Shown: positions 25,801 to 32,956 of the stretch, piece after piece
Layout of the letters: each line of letters opens with the position of its first letter
Numbering within the stretch: position 1 is the first letter of the stretch
Origin: CAYMUL01 sp964393605
GTDB taxonomy: Bacteria > Bacteroidota > Ignavibacteria > Ignavibacteriales > Ignavibacteriaceae
Assembly: GCA_964393605.1 (NCBI GenBank)
Contig: CAYMUL010000012.1
Span: forward strand, 30,322 to 94,321
Length of the DNA: 64,000 bases
Direction: 5' to 3'
Program-made: the position numbers and the translations under genes
The notes under the pieces: model-generated
What the model saw: the letters and a program-made list of their open reading frames with translations, nothing else
What the model was told of the DNA's origin: nothing
Database searches by the model: none

Positions 25801-26002
25801 TCAAATACCGAAGAGTGGAAGAGTTGTATTAAAAGTGTATGATATTCTCGGAAAAGAAATTGCAACACTTGTCAACGAAGAAAAAGAAATTGGCAGATAT
25901 TCTGTGAACTTCGATGCGAGCAAACTATCCAGCGGAGTTTATCTGTACGAACTTGTAGCAAACGATTACCGAGCTGTGAAGAAACTAATGGTGATAAAAT
26001 AA
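22883..26002 (+). CDS. Large secreted surface protein with T9SS type A sorting domain
   Basis: A 1039-residue exported protein. A signal peptide ends near residue 27 (YNTSKAQ). Residues ~30-230 form a beta-rich domain. Around 345-395 lies a Listeria-Bacteroides-repeat-like segment (YNFAGWTDGETNN, then ETYTALYK). Around 410-560 are propeller-like strands with an Asp-box (STNNGVNW). The last ~85 residues (from LAQNYPNPFNPITTINYQIP to KKLMVIK) are the T9SS type A tail that directs export and cell-surface attachment. Ribosome site AGAAAGG precedes the ATG. Codon choice looks more AT-rich than in dut and dnaE on either side. Substrate or ligand unknown. Confidence 0.82.
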   Translation: MKNLLIIKNLYFLPLFMFILYNTSKAQTYNEYPLWPQNIERYEINGTPYYQTRISGAFWEHAYAGKQDDSPNDRNTFRAIYTWSVTSIPTTAIITSARLYFKGIVTSNAPSNETEFIFEAKQFPNANYNSGAQEQWNAISNSTILFTESLPRSLSPYNYYKDFTSGSNFVAYIQSSLSTGKFHLAFRIPVSSEETWGTNRNLHVIDFKSTDAFPQQALKLVINYTVPPLTLTAQNNFTGGRIYVDDMVNDKAAPYTFTKNISENVTLKAKEQIDNLGYNRIWNDNEAPNALSRWYKNGIPGSFSIENMFNATQSDNNAIYEAGLRKLFNINRNLLTDENSATELMTQIVEQNSETISAPTQQIVNGRTYNFAGWTDGETNNTRTITPADNETYTALYKLPHYSNQTNAFENSSARKFVKTSDGVMHLVYESMGRVWYEKSTNNGVNWVLMNDGKPLSFSESKSPTISLRFTTGNIYDVGIVYQEKNGDGYDLIFHAFGTNFTNCTGLTRFTIYNSTEDYYEEGEITFSWRTNGEVLAVWKSKENFASPEYILKYWYGAIGPCGITEYQQGQLTTERDAEYPTTGVYGNSFHITWHETGELFYASYIGDNTSGLTPSIERINISENNGYNYNEHPSLTVLNDNIARIAWIGQRMDETESMQSNVVFMAPDNPSHFWTFGNNVSSTNINRPDNVNAYVIGWSEDNGNVNKIVDNHLSQSYIRNLNQLGKDIQICNGATFSHMKATAFNTSNSPYSFNLSNDIQSYYGVSKNTSATSISEGREGIVSKNKLQFYFGMGDIKVDDELIGFKDIEESVRFSNVSTLNNYLTSKPFQLSDNSSFYYSVQFGITDTSFAQNTLTANSFVTFRVLLVDDNTNQLLGAYDEVTYTLANLLQHKNIGYQVNTTGIGNRTVRLVLEVTDNIEPKYALAEKYADDNVITKEKYETIEYKGKLGITEYALAQNYPNPFNPITTINYQIPKSGRVVLKVYDILGKEIATLVNEEKEIGRYSVNFDASKLSSGVYLYELVANDYRAVKKLMVIK

Positions 26003-26033
26003 TTAACAATTGAAAATTAATAATTAATAATTA

Positions 26034-26060
26034 GGTCGGGCGTATGCTCGACCTTTTTTA
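26034..26060 (+). terminator. Terminator downstream of the T9SS gene
   Basis: GGTCGGGC (26034-26041) pairs fully with GCTCGACC (26046-26053), one G/U pair, four-base loop GTAT, followed by six Ts. A strong intrinsic terminator. Confidence 0.85.
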
Positions 26061-26063
26061 TTT

Positions 26064-26132
26064 TGTAGAACAGAACCGTAGAACAGACTTTAGTCTGTTA
26101 ACCATATTGCACAGACTAAAGTCTGCGCTACA
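26064..26132. mobile_element. 69-bp palindromic insertion (MITE/REP-like)
   Basis: Ends TGTAGaaCAGA and TCTGcgCTACA form terminal inverted repeats (9 of 11 bases complementary). Inside are two perfect palindromes, AACAGACTTTAGTCTGTT (26082-26099) and CAGACTAAAGTCTG (26112-26125). The element sits in T-rich DNA exactly where copy A of the composite repeat is uninterrupted, so it looks inserted. It carries no gene. Confidence 0.55.
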
Positions 26133-26220
26133 TTTTTATCCGTGCCAATCAGTTAAATCAGAGTCATCCGTGTGCTATCTTATTCCCTTACACTTACACT
26201 TACACATACACTTACACTCT

Positions 26221-26432
26221 CTTTTGAAATTAGTTTGTGAAAATCTAAAAGCACAGACTGATTTCGCCTGCTCAAATTCTCTTCAATAAACTTTAATTCA
26301 CCGAATATAATTTTGTCCCCAAATTATTTTTCTTTCCTTACAAAAAATCTTTTTCAAATTAAAGTTGAAAATGAAATTATATTTTTTGTAAAATGGAATC
26401 GAATATTCTTCTTTTCCGCAAATCAAAATTAA
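26221..26432. other. Gap before dnaE
   Basis: Together with repeat copy B this makes a 430-base gene-free stretch. Beyond the repeat I see only AT-rich sequence; no convincing promoter was identified and dnaE has no strong ribosome site. Confidence 0.5.
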
Positions 26433-29400
26433 ATGTCAGATTTCATTCATTTACATAATCACACACACTATTCATTGCAAGACGGCGCATGCACTGTCGA
26501 TGGATTAATTGACGCTGCAAAGAAATTTAACATGCCTGCCGTCGCGCTCACCGATCACGGTGTGCTTTATGGAATTCCGGAATTTTACAAGAAGGCAAAA
26601 AAATCCGGCATAAAACCAATCATTGGAATGGAAGCATATATCACGCTTGAAGGCACGCGGTTCGAGCGTGAAAGATTGGATGTTGGAGCCGACGGCGATA
26701 AGAAAAAATCGTACAACCATTTAATTCTTCTTGCAAAAAATTTTAAGGGTTATAAAAATTTAATTAAACTTTCTTCACTCGGATTTTTGGAAGGATTCTA
26801 TTATAAACCGCGCATCGATATGGAACTGTTGAAAAAATATTCAGAAGGATTGATTTGCACTTCGGCATGTATCGGCGGTGTTATTAATACTCATCTAATA
26901 AATAATAATTACAAGCGCGCAAAAGAAATTGCAATTCAGTTCAAAGAAATTTTCGATAAAGATTTTTATCTCGAAATTCAAAATCATGGATTTGAAAAAG
27001 ATGAAATTGTAATGCGCGATGTTCCGAAACTTGCGCAGGAGTTGAATCTCGAAATTCTTGCAACTAACGATTGTCATTACATAAATCAAGAAGATGCAAT
27101 CGCACACAACATTCTTCTTTTAATGTCGGATAAGAATAACACTCCCTACAATCAACTTCGTTACAAGACCGACCAAATTTATTTTAAATCGCAAGAGGAG
27201 ATGAAAGCACTCTTTAAAAAACTCCCGAAGGCGATTGAGAATACAATCGCAATCACCGAAAAAATAAATTTGGAATTGAAGACCGATGAAATGTATTTCC
27301 CGGAATTTCCGATTCCCGAAGAGTCGAATGCAAAAACACTCAACGAATATCTCCGGCAATTGACAGATGAAGGAACTAAAAAAAGATTCACAAACATTAG
27401 CTCTGAAATAAAAGATAGAATTGATTTTGAATTGGCAACAATAAACTCGATGGGTTTTGCAGGATATTTTTTAATTGTTCAAGATTTTATAAACGCCGCG
27501 AAGCGGAGTCAAATTCCTGTTGGTCCCGGAAGAGGAAGCGTTGCAGGAAGTTTAGTAGCGTACGTTCTTGGAATTACAGAAATCGATCCTTTGAGATATG
27601 ATTTACTGTTCGAAAGATTTTTGAATCCCGAAAGAAAATCAATGCCCGATATCGACGTTGATTTTGCAGACGATCAACGCGCCGAAGTTATTGATTATGT
27701 TAAGAAAAAATATGGTTCGAAATCCGTTTCGCAAATTATTACATTCAACAGATTATCATCCAAACAAGTTCTTCGCGATGTTGCGCGCGTTTTGCAAATT
27801 CCAATTCCTGTAGTGAACAACATTACTAAATTCATTCCTTCTAAGTTCGGGAAAGTTGCCACAATTGATGAAGCACTAAAAGATGTTCCCGAACTTAAAC
27901 AGGTGCGCAATTCCAAAGATGAACAAATTCTCAATCTAATTAAATATGCAAAAGTTTTGGAAGGGATGAACAGAAACATGTCCAAGCACGCCGCGGGGGT
28001 TGTGATTACTCCGGGCGAAGCATCGAATTATGTTCCGCTTGCAACAGCGCAATCGCAAGAAGAAATTGTTACACAATACAACATGAAAGAACTTGAAGAT
28101 GCCGGCTTGCTCAAGATGGATTTTCTTGGGCTTTCAACTCTGACGGTTATTAAAGATACAATCAAACTTGTGAAAAAAAATCACAACGTAGAAATTGATA
28201 TTCAGGAATTACAACTTGATGATCAGAAAACATTCGAGACTTTTTCGAAGGGACAAACGACAGGAGTTTTTCAGTTTGAATCTCCTCCGATGCGCGAGTA
28301 TTTAAAAAAATTAAAACCGAATTCGATAAAAGATTTAGCCGCGATGAATGCACTCTATCGTCCGGGTCCGATGGATTTTATTAATGACTTCATTGATAGA
28401 AAATTCGGAAGAAAAAAAATTGTTAATCAACATCCGATTGTTGAACCGATACTTCGCGAAACTTACGGCATCATTGTTTATCAAGAACAGGTAATTCAAA
28501 TTGCAAATAAAGTTGCGGGAATGACTTTAGCTCAAGCCGATTTACTTCGCCGTGCGATGGGAAAAAAAGATGAGCGCGCAATGAATGAACAAAAAGAAAT
28601 TTTCGTCAACGGCGCAGTTGCAAATAATCTTTCACAAAAAGCGGCGATTGAAATTTTCGAAACGATTCACAAGTTTGCAAATTATGGTTTTAACAAAAGC
28701 CACTCCGTTGCATACGCATTAATAGCATATCAAACGGCATATCTCAAAACTCATTACCCTGCGGAATTTTTAGCCGCTAACTTAAAGAGTGAATTCAACG
28801 ACAAAACTAAAGTAGCAAAATTTTTAGATGAATGTCGCAAACTCAAAATTGAAATCGTTCCTCCCGATATAAATTATCCTTCCGTTTTTTTCGATGTGTA
28901 TAAAGGAAAAATTTCATTCGGACTTTCGGCAATTAAAAATGTTGGCGTCAATGCCGTTGAAGAAATAATTAAGAAGAGAAATGATTTAAAAAGAAAGTTT
29001 AAAAGCATCTATGATTTTTGTTCGAATACCGATACCCGGCTCGTAAATAAAAGAGTGCTAGAAGGTTTGACTTTAGCGGGCGCATTCGATTCTATAAATA
29101 AAAATCGCCACGAACTTTTTGAATCGGTTGAAGACGCACTCAACTTTGGAAGTAGTGTTTCCGAATTTAAAATGAGAAGCACAACAAGTTTATTCGGCGA
29201 AGCGAGCGAAGAAACTTTTCCCGAACCGATTCCAAAAAAAATTGAACCCTGGAGTTACAGAGAAAATCTTGCAAAGGAAAGGGAAGTGATCGGTTTTTAT
29301 GTTTCCGATCATCCGCTAAAGAAATATGAATTGGAGTATCGCTCCTTCGCAAATATTCATCTCGGCGAAGCGGAAGAACTTGGCGATAAAGTTAGTGTTC

Positions 29401-29891
29401 ACGCTTGCGGAATGATTACGAACTTAACAACTAAAATGGATCGTTCTTCGCGAATGATGGCATTCTTCACTCTTGATGATTTTTCCGGTTCAGGTGAATG
29501 CTTGATGTTCGCCGGTTCATACGAAAAATATAAAGAATATATTTTTGAAGAAAGCGCCGTATTGATTGAAGCCAAAACCGAAAGTAGCGGCGATGCAGTT
29601 AAACTGCACGTCGAAGCCGTTATTCCTCTCGATAAAGCGAGAGAGCGTTATACTAAATTCGTAAAAATTATAACCGATGCAGAAAAAGTTGACGTCAACA
29701 CTATTGCGCACTTGCGAAAGTTGTTTGAAAAATATTCGGGAAATTTTCCTGTCCTGATTGAACTCTTGAACAACGGCGGAGAGAGCAGAATTTTCAAATC
29801 GGAAAAATTTTTAATAGAACCATCCGATAATTTTATCGCAGAAATTACTTCCGTATTAGGTGAAGAATCTGTTTCATTAATTTCAAAGTAA
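26433..29891 (+). CDS. dnaE: DNA polymerase III subunit alpha
   Basis: Replicative polymerase catalytic subunit, 1152 residues, full length. The N-terminal PHP domain starts DFIHLHNHTHYSLQDGA. The polymerase palm has GPGRGSVAGSLVAYVLGI (about 363-380) and the catalytic aspartates in MPDIDVDFADDQR (about 408). The thumb/fingers region includes ALYRPGPMDFI and GVFQFES. A helix-hairpin-helix region and an OB-fold (VSVHACGMITN, FFTLDDFSGSGECLMF, about 990-1035) follow. This is the DnaE1 type; PolC-type exonuclease insertion is absent. The start ATG is directly before the conserved PHP motif. Confidence 0.97.
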   Translation: MSDFIHLHNHTHYSLQDGACTVDGLIDAAKKFNMPAVALTDHGVLYGIPEFYKKAKKSGIKPIIGMEAYITLEGTRFERERLDVGADGDKKKSYNHLILLAKNFKGYKNLIKLSSLGFLEGFYYKPRIDMELLKKYSEGLICTSACIGGVINTHLINNNYKRAKEIAIQFKEIFDKDFYLEIQNHGFEKDEIVMRDVPKLAQELNLEILATNDCHYINQEDAIAHNILLLMSDKNNTPYNQLRYKTDQIYFKSQEEMKALFKKLPKAIENTIAITEKINLELKTDEMYFPEFPIPEESNAKTLNEYLRQLTDEGTKKRFTNISSEIKDRIDFELATINSMGFAGYFLIVQDFINAAKRSQIPVGPGRGSVAGSLVAYVLGITEIDPLRYDLLFERFLNPERKSMPDIDVDFADDQRAEVIDYVKKKYGSKSVSQIITFNRLSSKQVLRDVARVLQIPIPVVNNITKFIPSKFGKVATIDEALKDVPELKQVRNSKDEQILNLIKYAKVLEGMNRNMSKHAAGVVITPGEASNYVPLATAQSQEEIVTQYNMKELEDAGLLKMDFLGLSTLTVIKDTIKLVKKNHNVEIDIQELQLDDQKTFETFSKGQTTGVFQFESPPMREYLKKLKPNSIKDLAAMNALYRPGPMDFINDFIDRKFGRKKIVNQHPIVEPILRETYGIIVYQEQVIQIANKVAGMTLAQADLLRRAMGKKDERAMNEQKEIFVNGAVANNLSQKAAIEIFETIHKFANYGFNKSHSVAYALIAYQTAYLKTHYPAEFLAANLKSEFNDKTKVAKFLDECRKLKIEIVPPDINYPSVFFDVYKGKISFGLSAIKNVGVNAVEEIIKKRNDLKRKFKSIYDFCSNTDTRLVNKRVLEGLTLAGAFDSINKNRHELFESVEDALNFGSSVSEFKMRSTTSLFGEASEETFPEPIPKKIEPWSYRENLAKEREVIGFYVSDHPLKKYELEYRSFANIHLGEAEELGDKVSVHACGMITNLTTKMDRSSRMMAFFTLDDFSGSGECLMFAGSYEKYKEYIFEESAVLIEAKTESSGDAVKLHVEAVIPLDKARERYTKFVKIITDAEKVDVNTIAHLRKLFEKYSGNFPVLIELLNNGGESRIFKSEKFLIEPSDNFIAEITSVLGEESVSLISK

Positions 29892-29909
29892 AAAATGAAT
29901 AACTTCTCG

Positions 29910-29938
29910 TTGCCGAAAAGCACTTCATTTTGTATAAT
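29910..29938 (+). promoter_or_regulatory. Sigma70-type promoter for the FabL-like gene
   Basis: TTGCCG (29910-29915) and a perfect TATAAT (29933-29938) are exactly 17 bases apart, about 40 bases before the start codon. It lies between dnaE and the reductase gene, giving the latter its own transcription start. Confidence 0.55.
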
Positions 29939-29977
29939 TGACCACTAATTTTTTCAAAACAAAAACGAGGTAAAAAA

Positions 29978-30805
29978 ATGGGCGGATATCCAAAAGGCGA
30001 AAAATGGGCACTGATACTTGGCGCCTCTTCCGGCTTTGGCGAAGCCGCATCTATGCGTCTTGCCGAAGATGGTTACAACATTGTCGGAGTACATCTGGAC
30101 AGACAGGCAACAATGCCCAACGTTGAAAAAATTGTTGCACACATTAAAGCGCAAGGTGTAGAAGCTCTCTTCTTCAATGTTAATGCTGCAGACGAAAAAA
30201 AGAGAAGCGAAATAATTGATACTCTCAAAAATCATCCAAAGGGAAAAATAAAAATTTTTGTTCTCATGCACTCACTCGCATTCGGAACCTTAAAACCATT
30301 CGTTTCTTTTTCGGCCGATCAAACAATGACAAAAGCGCAAATGGAAATGACTGTTGACGTTATGGCTCATTCTTTAGTTTATTGGACGCAGGCTCTTGTT
30401 GCCGAAGATATGTTCGAACGAAAGGGAAGAATTTTTGCAATGACTTCCAGCGGCGGGCATTCGGTGATTCCATTTTACGGCGCGGTCTCTGCGGCTAAAG
30501 CAACACTCGAATCTCACATTCGTCAACTCGCTTGCGAATTAGGACCGCTCGAAGTTGCGGCACATTCTATCATGGCAGGAGTAACAGATACACCTGCATT
30601 GAGAAAAATTCCCGGCAATTCTCCGATGATCGAAGTTGCAATTCGAAAAAACCCGAGAGGAAGATTAACTTCTCCCGAAGATGTTGCAAAAGTCATTTCT
30701 ATTTTATGTCAGGATGGCGCCGAATGGATTAACGGAGGATTGATTCATGCTGATGGTGGCGAAGATATTATTAATTATGTCGGACAAGGAAAACCAATTC
30801 AATAA
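29978..30805 (+). CDS. Enoyl-ACP reductase-like SDR protein (FabL type)
   Basis: Short-chain dehydrogenase/reductase, 275 residues. The nucleotide-binding glycine motif is LGASSGFGEA (about residues 14-23). The active site is YGAVSAAK: Tyr and Lys are separated by six residues, the spacing of enoyl-ACP reductases (FabI/FabL), rather than the three of ordinary SDRs. The region GVTDTPALRKIPGNSPMI and GRLTSPEDVAKVI resembles FabL. It would reduce trans-2-enoyl-ACP with NAD(P)H in the last step of each elongation round. GAGG precedes the ATG and a good promoter lies upstream. A different SDR activity is not excluded. Confidence 0.78.
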   Translation: MGGYPKGEKWALILGASSGFGEAASMRLAEDGYNIVGVHLDRQATMPNVEKIVAHIKAQGVEALFFNVNAADEKKRSEIIDTLKNHPKGKIKIFVLMHSLAFGTLKPFVSFSADQTMTKAQMEMTVDVMAHSLVYWTQALVAEDMFERKGRIFAMTSSGGHSVIPFYGAVSAAKATLESHIRQLACELGPLEVAAHSIMAGVTDTPALRKIPGNSPMIEVAIRKNPRGRLTSPEDVAKVISILCQDGAEWINGGLIHADGGEDIINYVGQGKPIQ

Positions 30806-30826
30806 ATTTTTTTTAAGAAAGGAAAT

Positions 30827-31147
30827 ATGAAACCAATTACAATTACTGATCAAAATTTTTCGAACGAAGTTGAAAAATCGGATAAACCTGTACTAATAGA
30901 TTTTTGGGCAACGTGGTGCGGACCGTGCAGAGTTATTGCCCCCGTCGTTGAAGAACTTGCAAAAGAATATGAAGGCAAAGTTAAAATCGGAAAACTTGAT
31001 ATTGATGAAAACCAACAAACTGCGATGAAGTATGGAGTGAGAAGCATTCCTACTTTATTATTATTTAAGAACGGACAGGTTGTCGATACAATTATTGGTG
31101 CTCACCCGAAAGCGCACATCGTACAACGCCTCGCTTCTCATTCATAA
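30827..31147 (+). CDS. trxA: Thioredoxin
   Basis: Small disulfide oxidoreductase, 106 residues, with the WCGPC active site in LIDFWATWCGPCRVIAPVV (about residues 24-42) and the cis-proline in RSIPTLLLFKNG. It has no signal peptide, so it acts in the cytoplasm, supplying electrons to ribonucleotide reductase and other enzymes. AAAGGAAA precedes the ATG. It is 21 bases after the reductase gene and 33 before serA, so probably part of one transcript. Confidence 0.96.
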   Translation: MKPITITDQNFSNEVEKSDKPVLIDFWATWCGPCRVIAPVVEELAKEYEGKVKIGKLDIDENQQTAMKYGVRSIPTLLLFKNGQVVDTIIGAHPKAHIVQRLASHS

Positions 31148-31180
31148 TTTTTACTTTTAATTTTTTTCTTAAAAAGGAAA

Positions 31181-32761
31181 ATGAAAAAAATAATTATCAC
31201 CGATTCGGTGGATGCAAAAAGTGTAGATGTTCTTAATGCCGCAGGCTATAAAGTTGATTACAAACCCGGCTTGCCAAAAGAAGAAATAAAAAAAATTATT
31301 TCAAACTATCATGGTTTAATTGTTCGCAGTGATACGAAGGTTACAGACGACTTAATTTCTTTAATGGAAAATATGGAAGTTATCGGAAGAGCAGGTAGCG
31401 GTGTTGATAACATCGATACCCAAGCCGCAACACGTAAAGGCATAATCGTTATGAACACTCCCGGCGGAAATACAATTTCTACCGCTGAACACACGATGTC
31501 TTTAATGCTTTCAATGTGCAGAAATATTCCGCAAGCCGATGCTTCCATAAAAAAAGGAAAATGGGATAGAAAAAATTTTAAAGGCACTGAAGTTTATGGA
31601 AAAACACTCGGAGTTGTTGGGCTTGGAAAAATCGGAAGAGAAGTTGCATTTCGTTCCAAAGCATTTGGAATGAATGTAATCGGTTACGATCCGCTTCTTT
31701 CCGAAGAAGCCGCCGCGAAAATGAATTTGCAAATGGTTCCGCTAGAAAATATTTTTTCAGAATCGGATATCATCACCGTTCATGTTCCACTCGATGAGAA
31801 AACAAAAAATCTTCTTTCACAAAAAACTTTTGCTCTTTGCAAAAAAGGTGTTAAGGTTATAAACTGCGCACGCGGTGGAATAATTAATGAAGATGATTTG
31901 CTCGCCGCTTTAAACACCGGACAAGTCTCTTCTGCTGCAATGGATGTTTTTATTTCCGAGCCGCCTGATTTTTCACATGCACTACTTTCCCATCCCAAAG
32001 TTGTAACTACACCGCACCTCGGCGCATCAACGGAAGAAGCGCAGGAGAAAGTTGCAATTCAAATTGCCGAACAAATTGTCGATCTTTTCAAAAACAAAAA
32101 AGTTCGCGGTGCCGTAAATGCTTCTGCGGTTGAACAGATTGCAAACAAAGAACTCGCCCCATATGTACAGCTTGCAGAAAAGTTAGGAGAACTTCAAGCA
32201 TTCTTTATAAAAGGAAAATTGCAAAAAATTGTTATCGGTACTTTCGGAGAATTATTGAGCGATGCGAACGGATTGCTGCAAGCCGCATTATTAAAGGGTT
32301 TTCTTTCAAAGATGTTGACCGAAAATGTGAATCTCATCAACGCTCCTTTTCTTGCAAAGGAGATGGGATTGATTGTCGATGAAATTCAAATCGGGAAAAA
32401 TCCAAACTTCTCAAATTTAATTTCAGTTGAATTTATTTCCGATGTGAAGAAAAAATTTGAAGGAACGGTTTTCGGCGCAAGTGATATTCGCGTTGTTGCA
32501 ATAGATAATTTTAAATTGGAAATAAGACCATTCGGAAATTTACTTTTCTATTCCAACATTGATAAACCGGGAGTTCTTGCGATGGTGGGAAAAATTCTTG
32601 CAGATGAAAAAATAAATATTGCAGGTCTTTCACTCGGAAGAATTGCGCAAGGAGATGAAGCGTTAACAGTTGTTTCTGTCGACTCAGAAATTCCTGAAAA
32701 TACTTTAAAACAAATTTCTTTCATTAATGGTGTTACCGAAGTATATTCGGTTAAAATTTAG
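31181..32761 (+). CDS. serA: D-3-phosphoglycerate dehydrogenase
   Basis: First enzyme of the phosphorylated serine pathway: oxidises 3-phosphoglycerate to 3-phosphohydroxypyruvate with NAD. The long form, 526 residues, has all parts: the N-terminal substrate domain (VIGRAGSGVDNIDTQAA), NAD site GVVGLGKIGREVAFRSKAFG (about 145-165), catalytic His in TTPHLGASTEEAQ, the allosteric-substrate-binding domain (about 315-450) and a C-terminal ACT domain (YSNIDKPGVLAMVGKIL onwards) for feedback sensing of serine. AAAAAGGAAA precedes the ATG. Confidence 0.95.
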   Translation: MKKIIITDSVDAKSVDVLNAAGYKVDYKPGLPKEEIKKIISNYHGLIVRSDTKVTDDLISLMENMEVIGRAGSGVDNIDTQAATRKGIIVMNTPGGNTISTAEHTMSLMLSMCRNIPQADASIKKGKWDRKNFKGTEVYGKTLGVVGLGKIGREVAFRSKAFGMNVIGYDPLLSEEAAAKMNLQMVPLENIFSESDIITVHVPLDEKTKNLLSQKTFALCKKGVKVINCARGGIINEDDLLAALNTGQVSSAAMDVFISEPPDFSHALLSHPKVVTTPHLGASTEEAQEKVAIQIAEQIVDLFKNKKVRGAVNASAVEQIANKELAPYVQLAEKLGELQAFFIKGKLQKIVIGTFGELLSDANGLLQAALLKGFLSKMLTENVNLINAPFLAKEMGLIVDEIQIGKNPNFSNLISVEFISDVKKKFEGTVFGASDIRVVAIDNFKLEIRPFGNLLFYSNIDKPGVLAMVGKILADEKINIAGLSLGRIAQGDEALTVVSVDSEIPENTLKQISFINGVTEVYSVKI

Positions 32762-32778
32762 GATTAATAAAAAAAACC

Positions 32779-32807
32779 TTGACATTATTGTAAAAAATTC
32801 TTAAATC
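32779..32807 (+). promoter_or_regulatory. Candidate promoter for the 32957 surface protein
   Basis: A perfect TTGACA (32779-32784) is followed after 17 bases by TAAATC, a weak -10. It would give a leader of about 150 bases. A palindrome TTTAGAATTCTAAA lies at 32820-32833 within that leader. Confidence 0.3.
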
Positions 32808-32956
32808 ATTGCAAGAATTTTTAGAATTCTAAAGAAGCGGAAGAAAATAGTATCACTGCGATATTATTTGGACAAAGTGAAAATTAAATTCTTTTATTAG
32901 AAGATTAAAAAAACAAAACTAATTAACTTAACTCACAATCTTAAAGGAGAAAAAAA

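Larger units (their letters stand above)
26003..26220 (+). repeat. Composite intergenic repeat, copy B (with insertion)
   Basis: Same four parts as copy A: AT-rich inverted units, the GGGCGTATGCTCGAC terminator, the ATCCGTGCCAATCAG block (26138-26152) and CTTACA hexamers (about 26187-26218). Between the terminator and the ATCCGTG block it has an extra 69-bp palindromic element (26064-26132) that copy A lacks. Confidence 0.75.

Noticed and set aside
26044..26289. An 81-codon open frame
   Set aside because: It lies over the terminator, palindromic insertion and hexamer repeat, has no ribosome site, and its product is low in information.
32820..32833. TTTAGAATTCTAAA palindrome as an operator
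   Set aside because: Perfect 14-base palindrome, but such AT-rich palindromes arise easily here and there is no second copy before the paralog at 59266.
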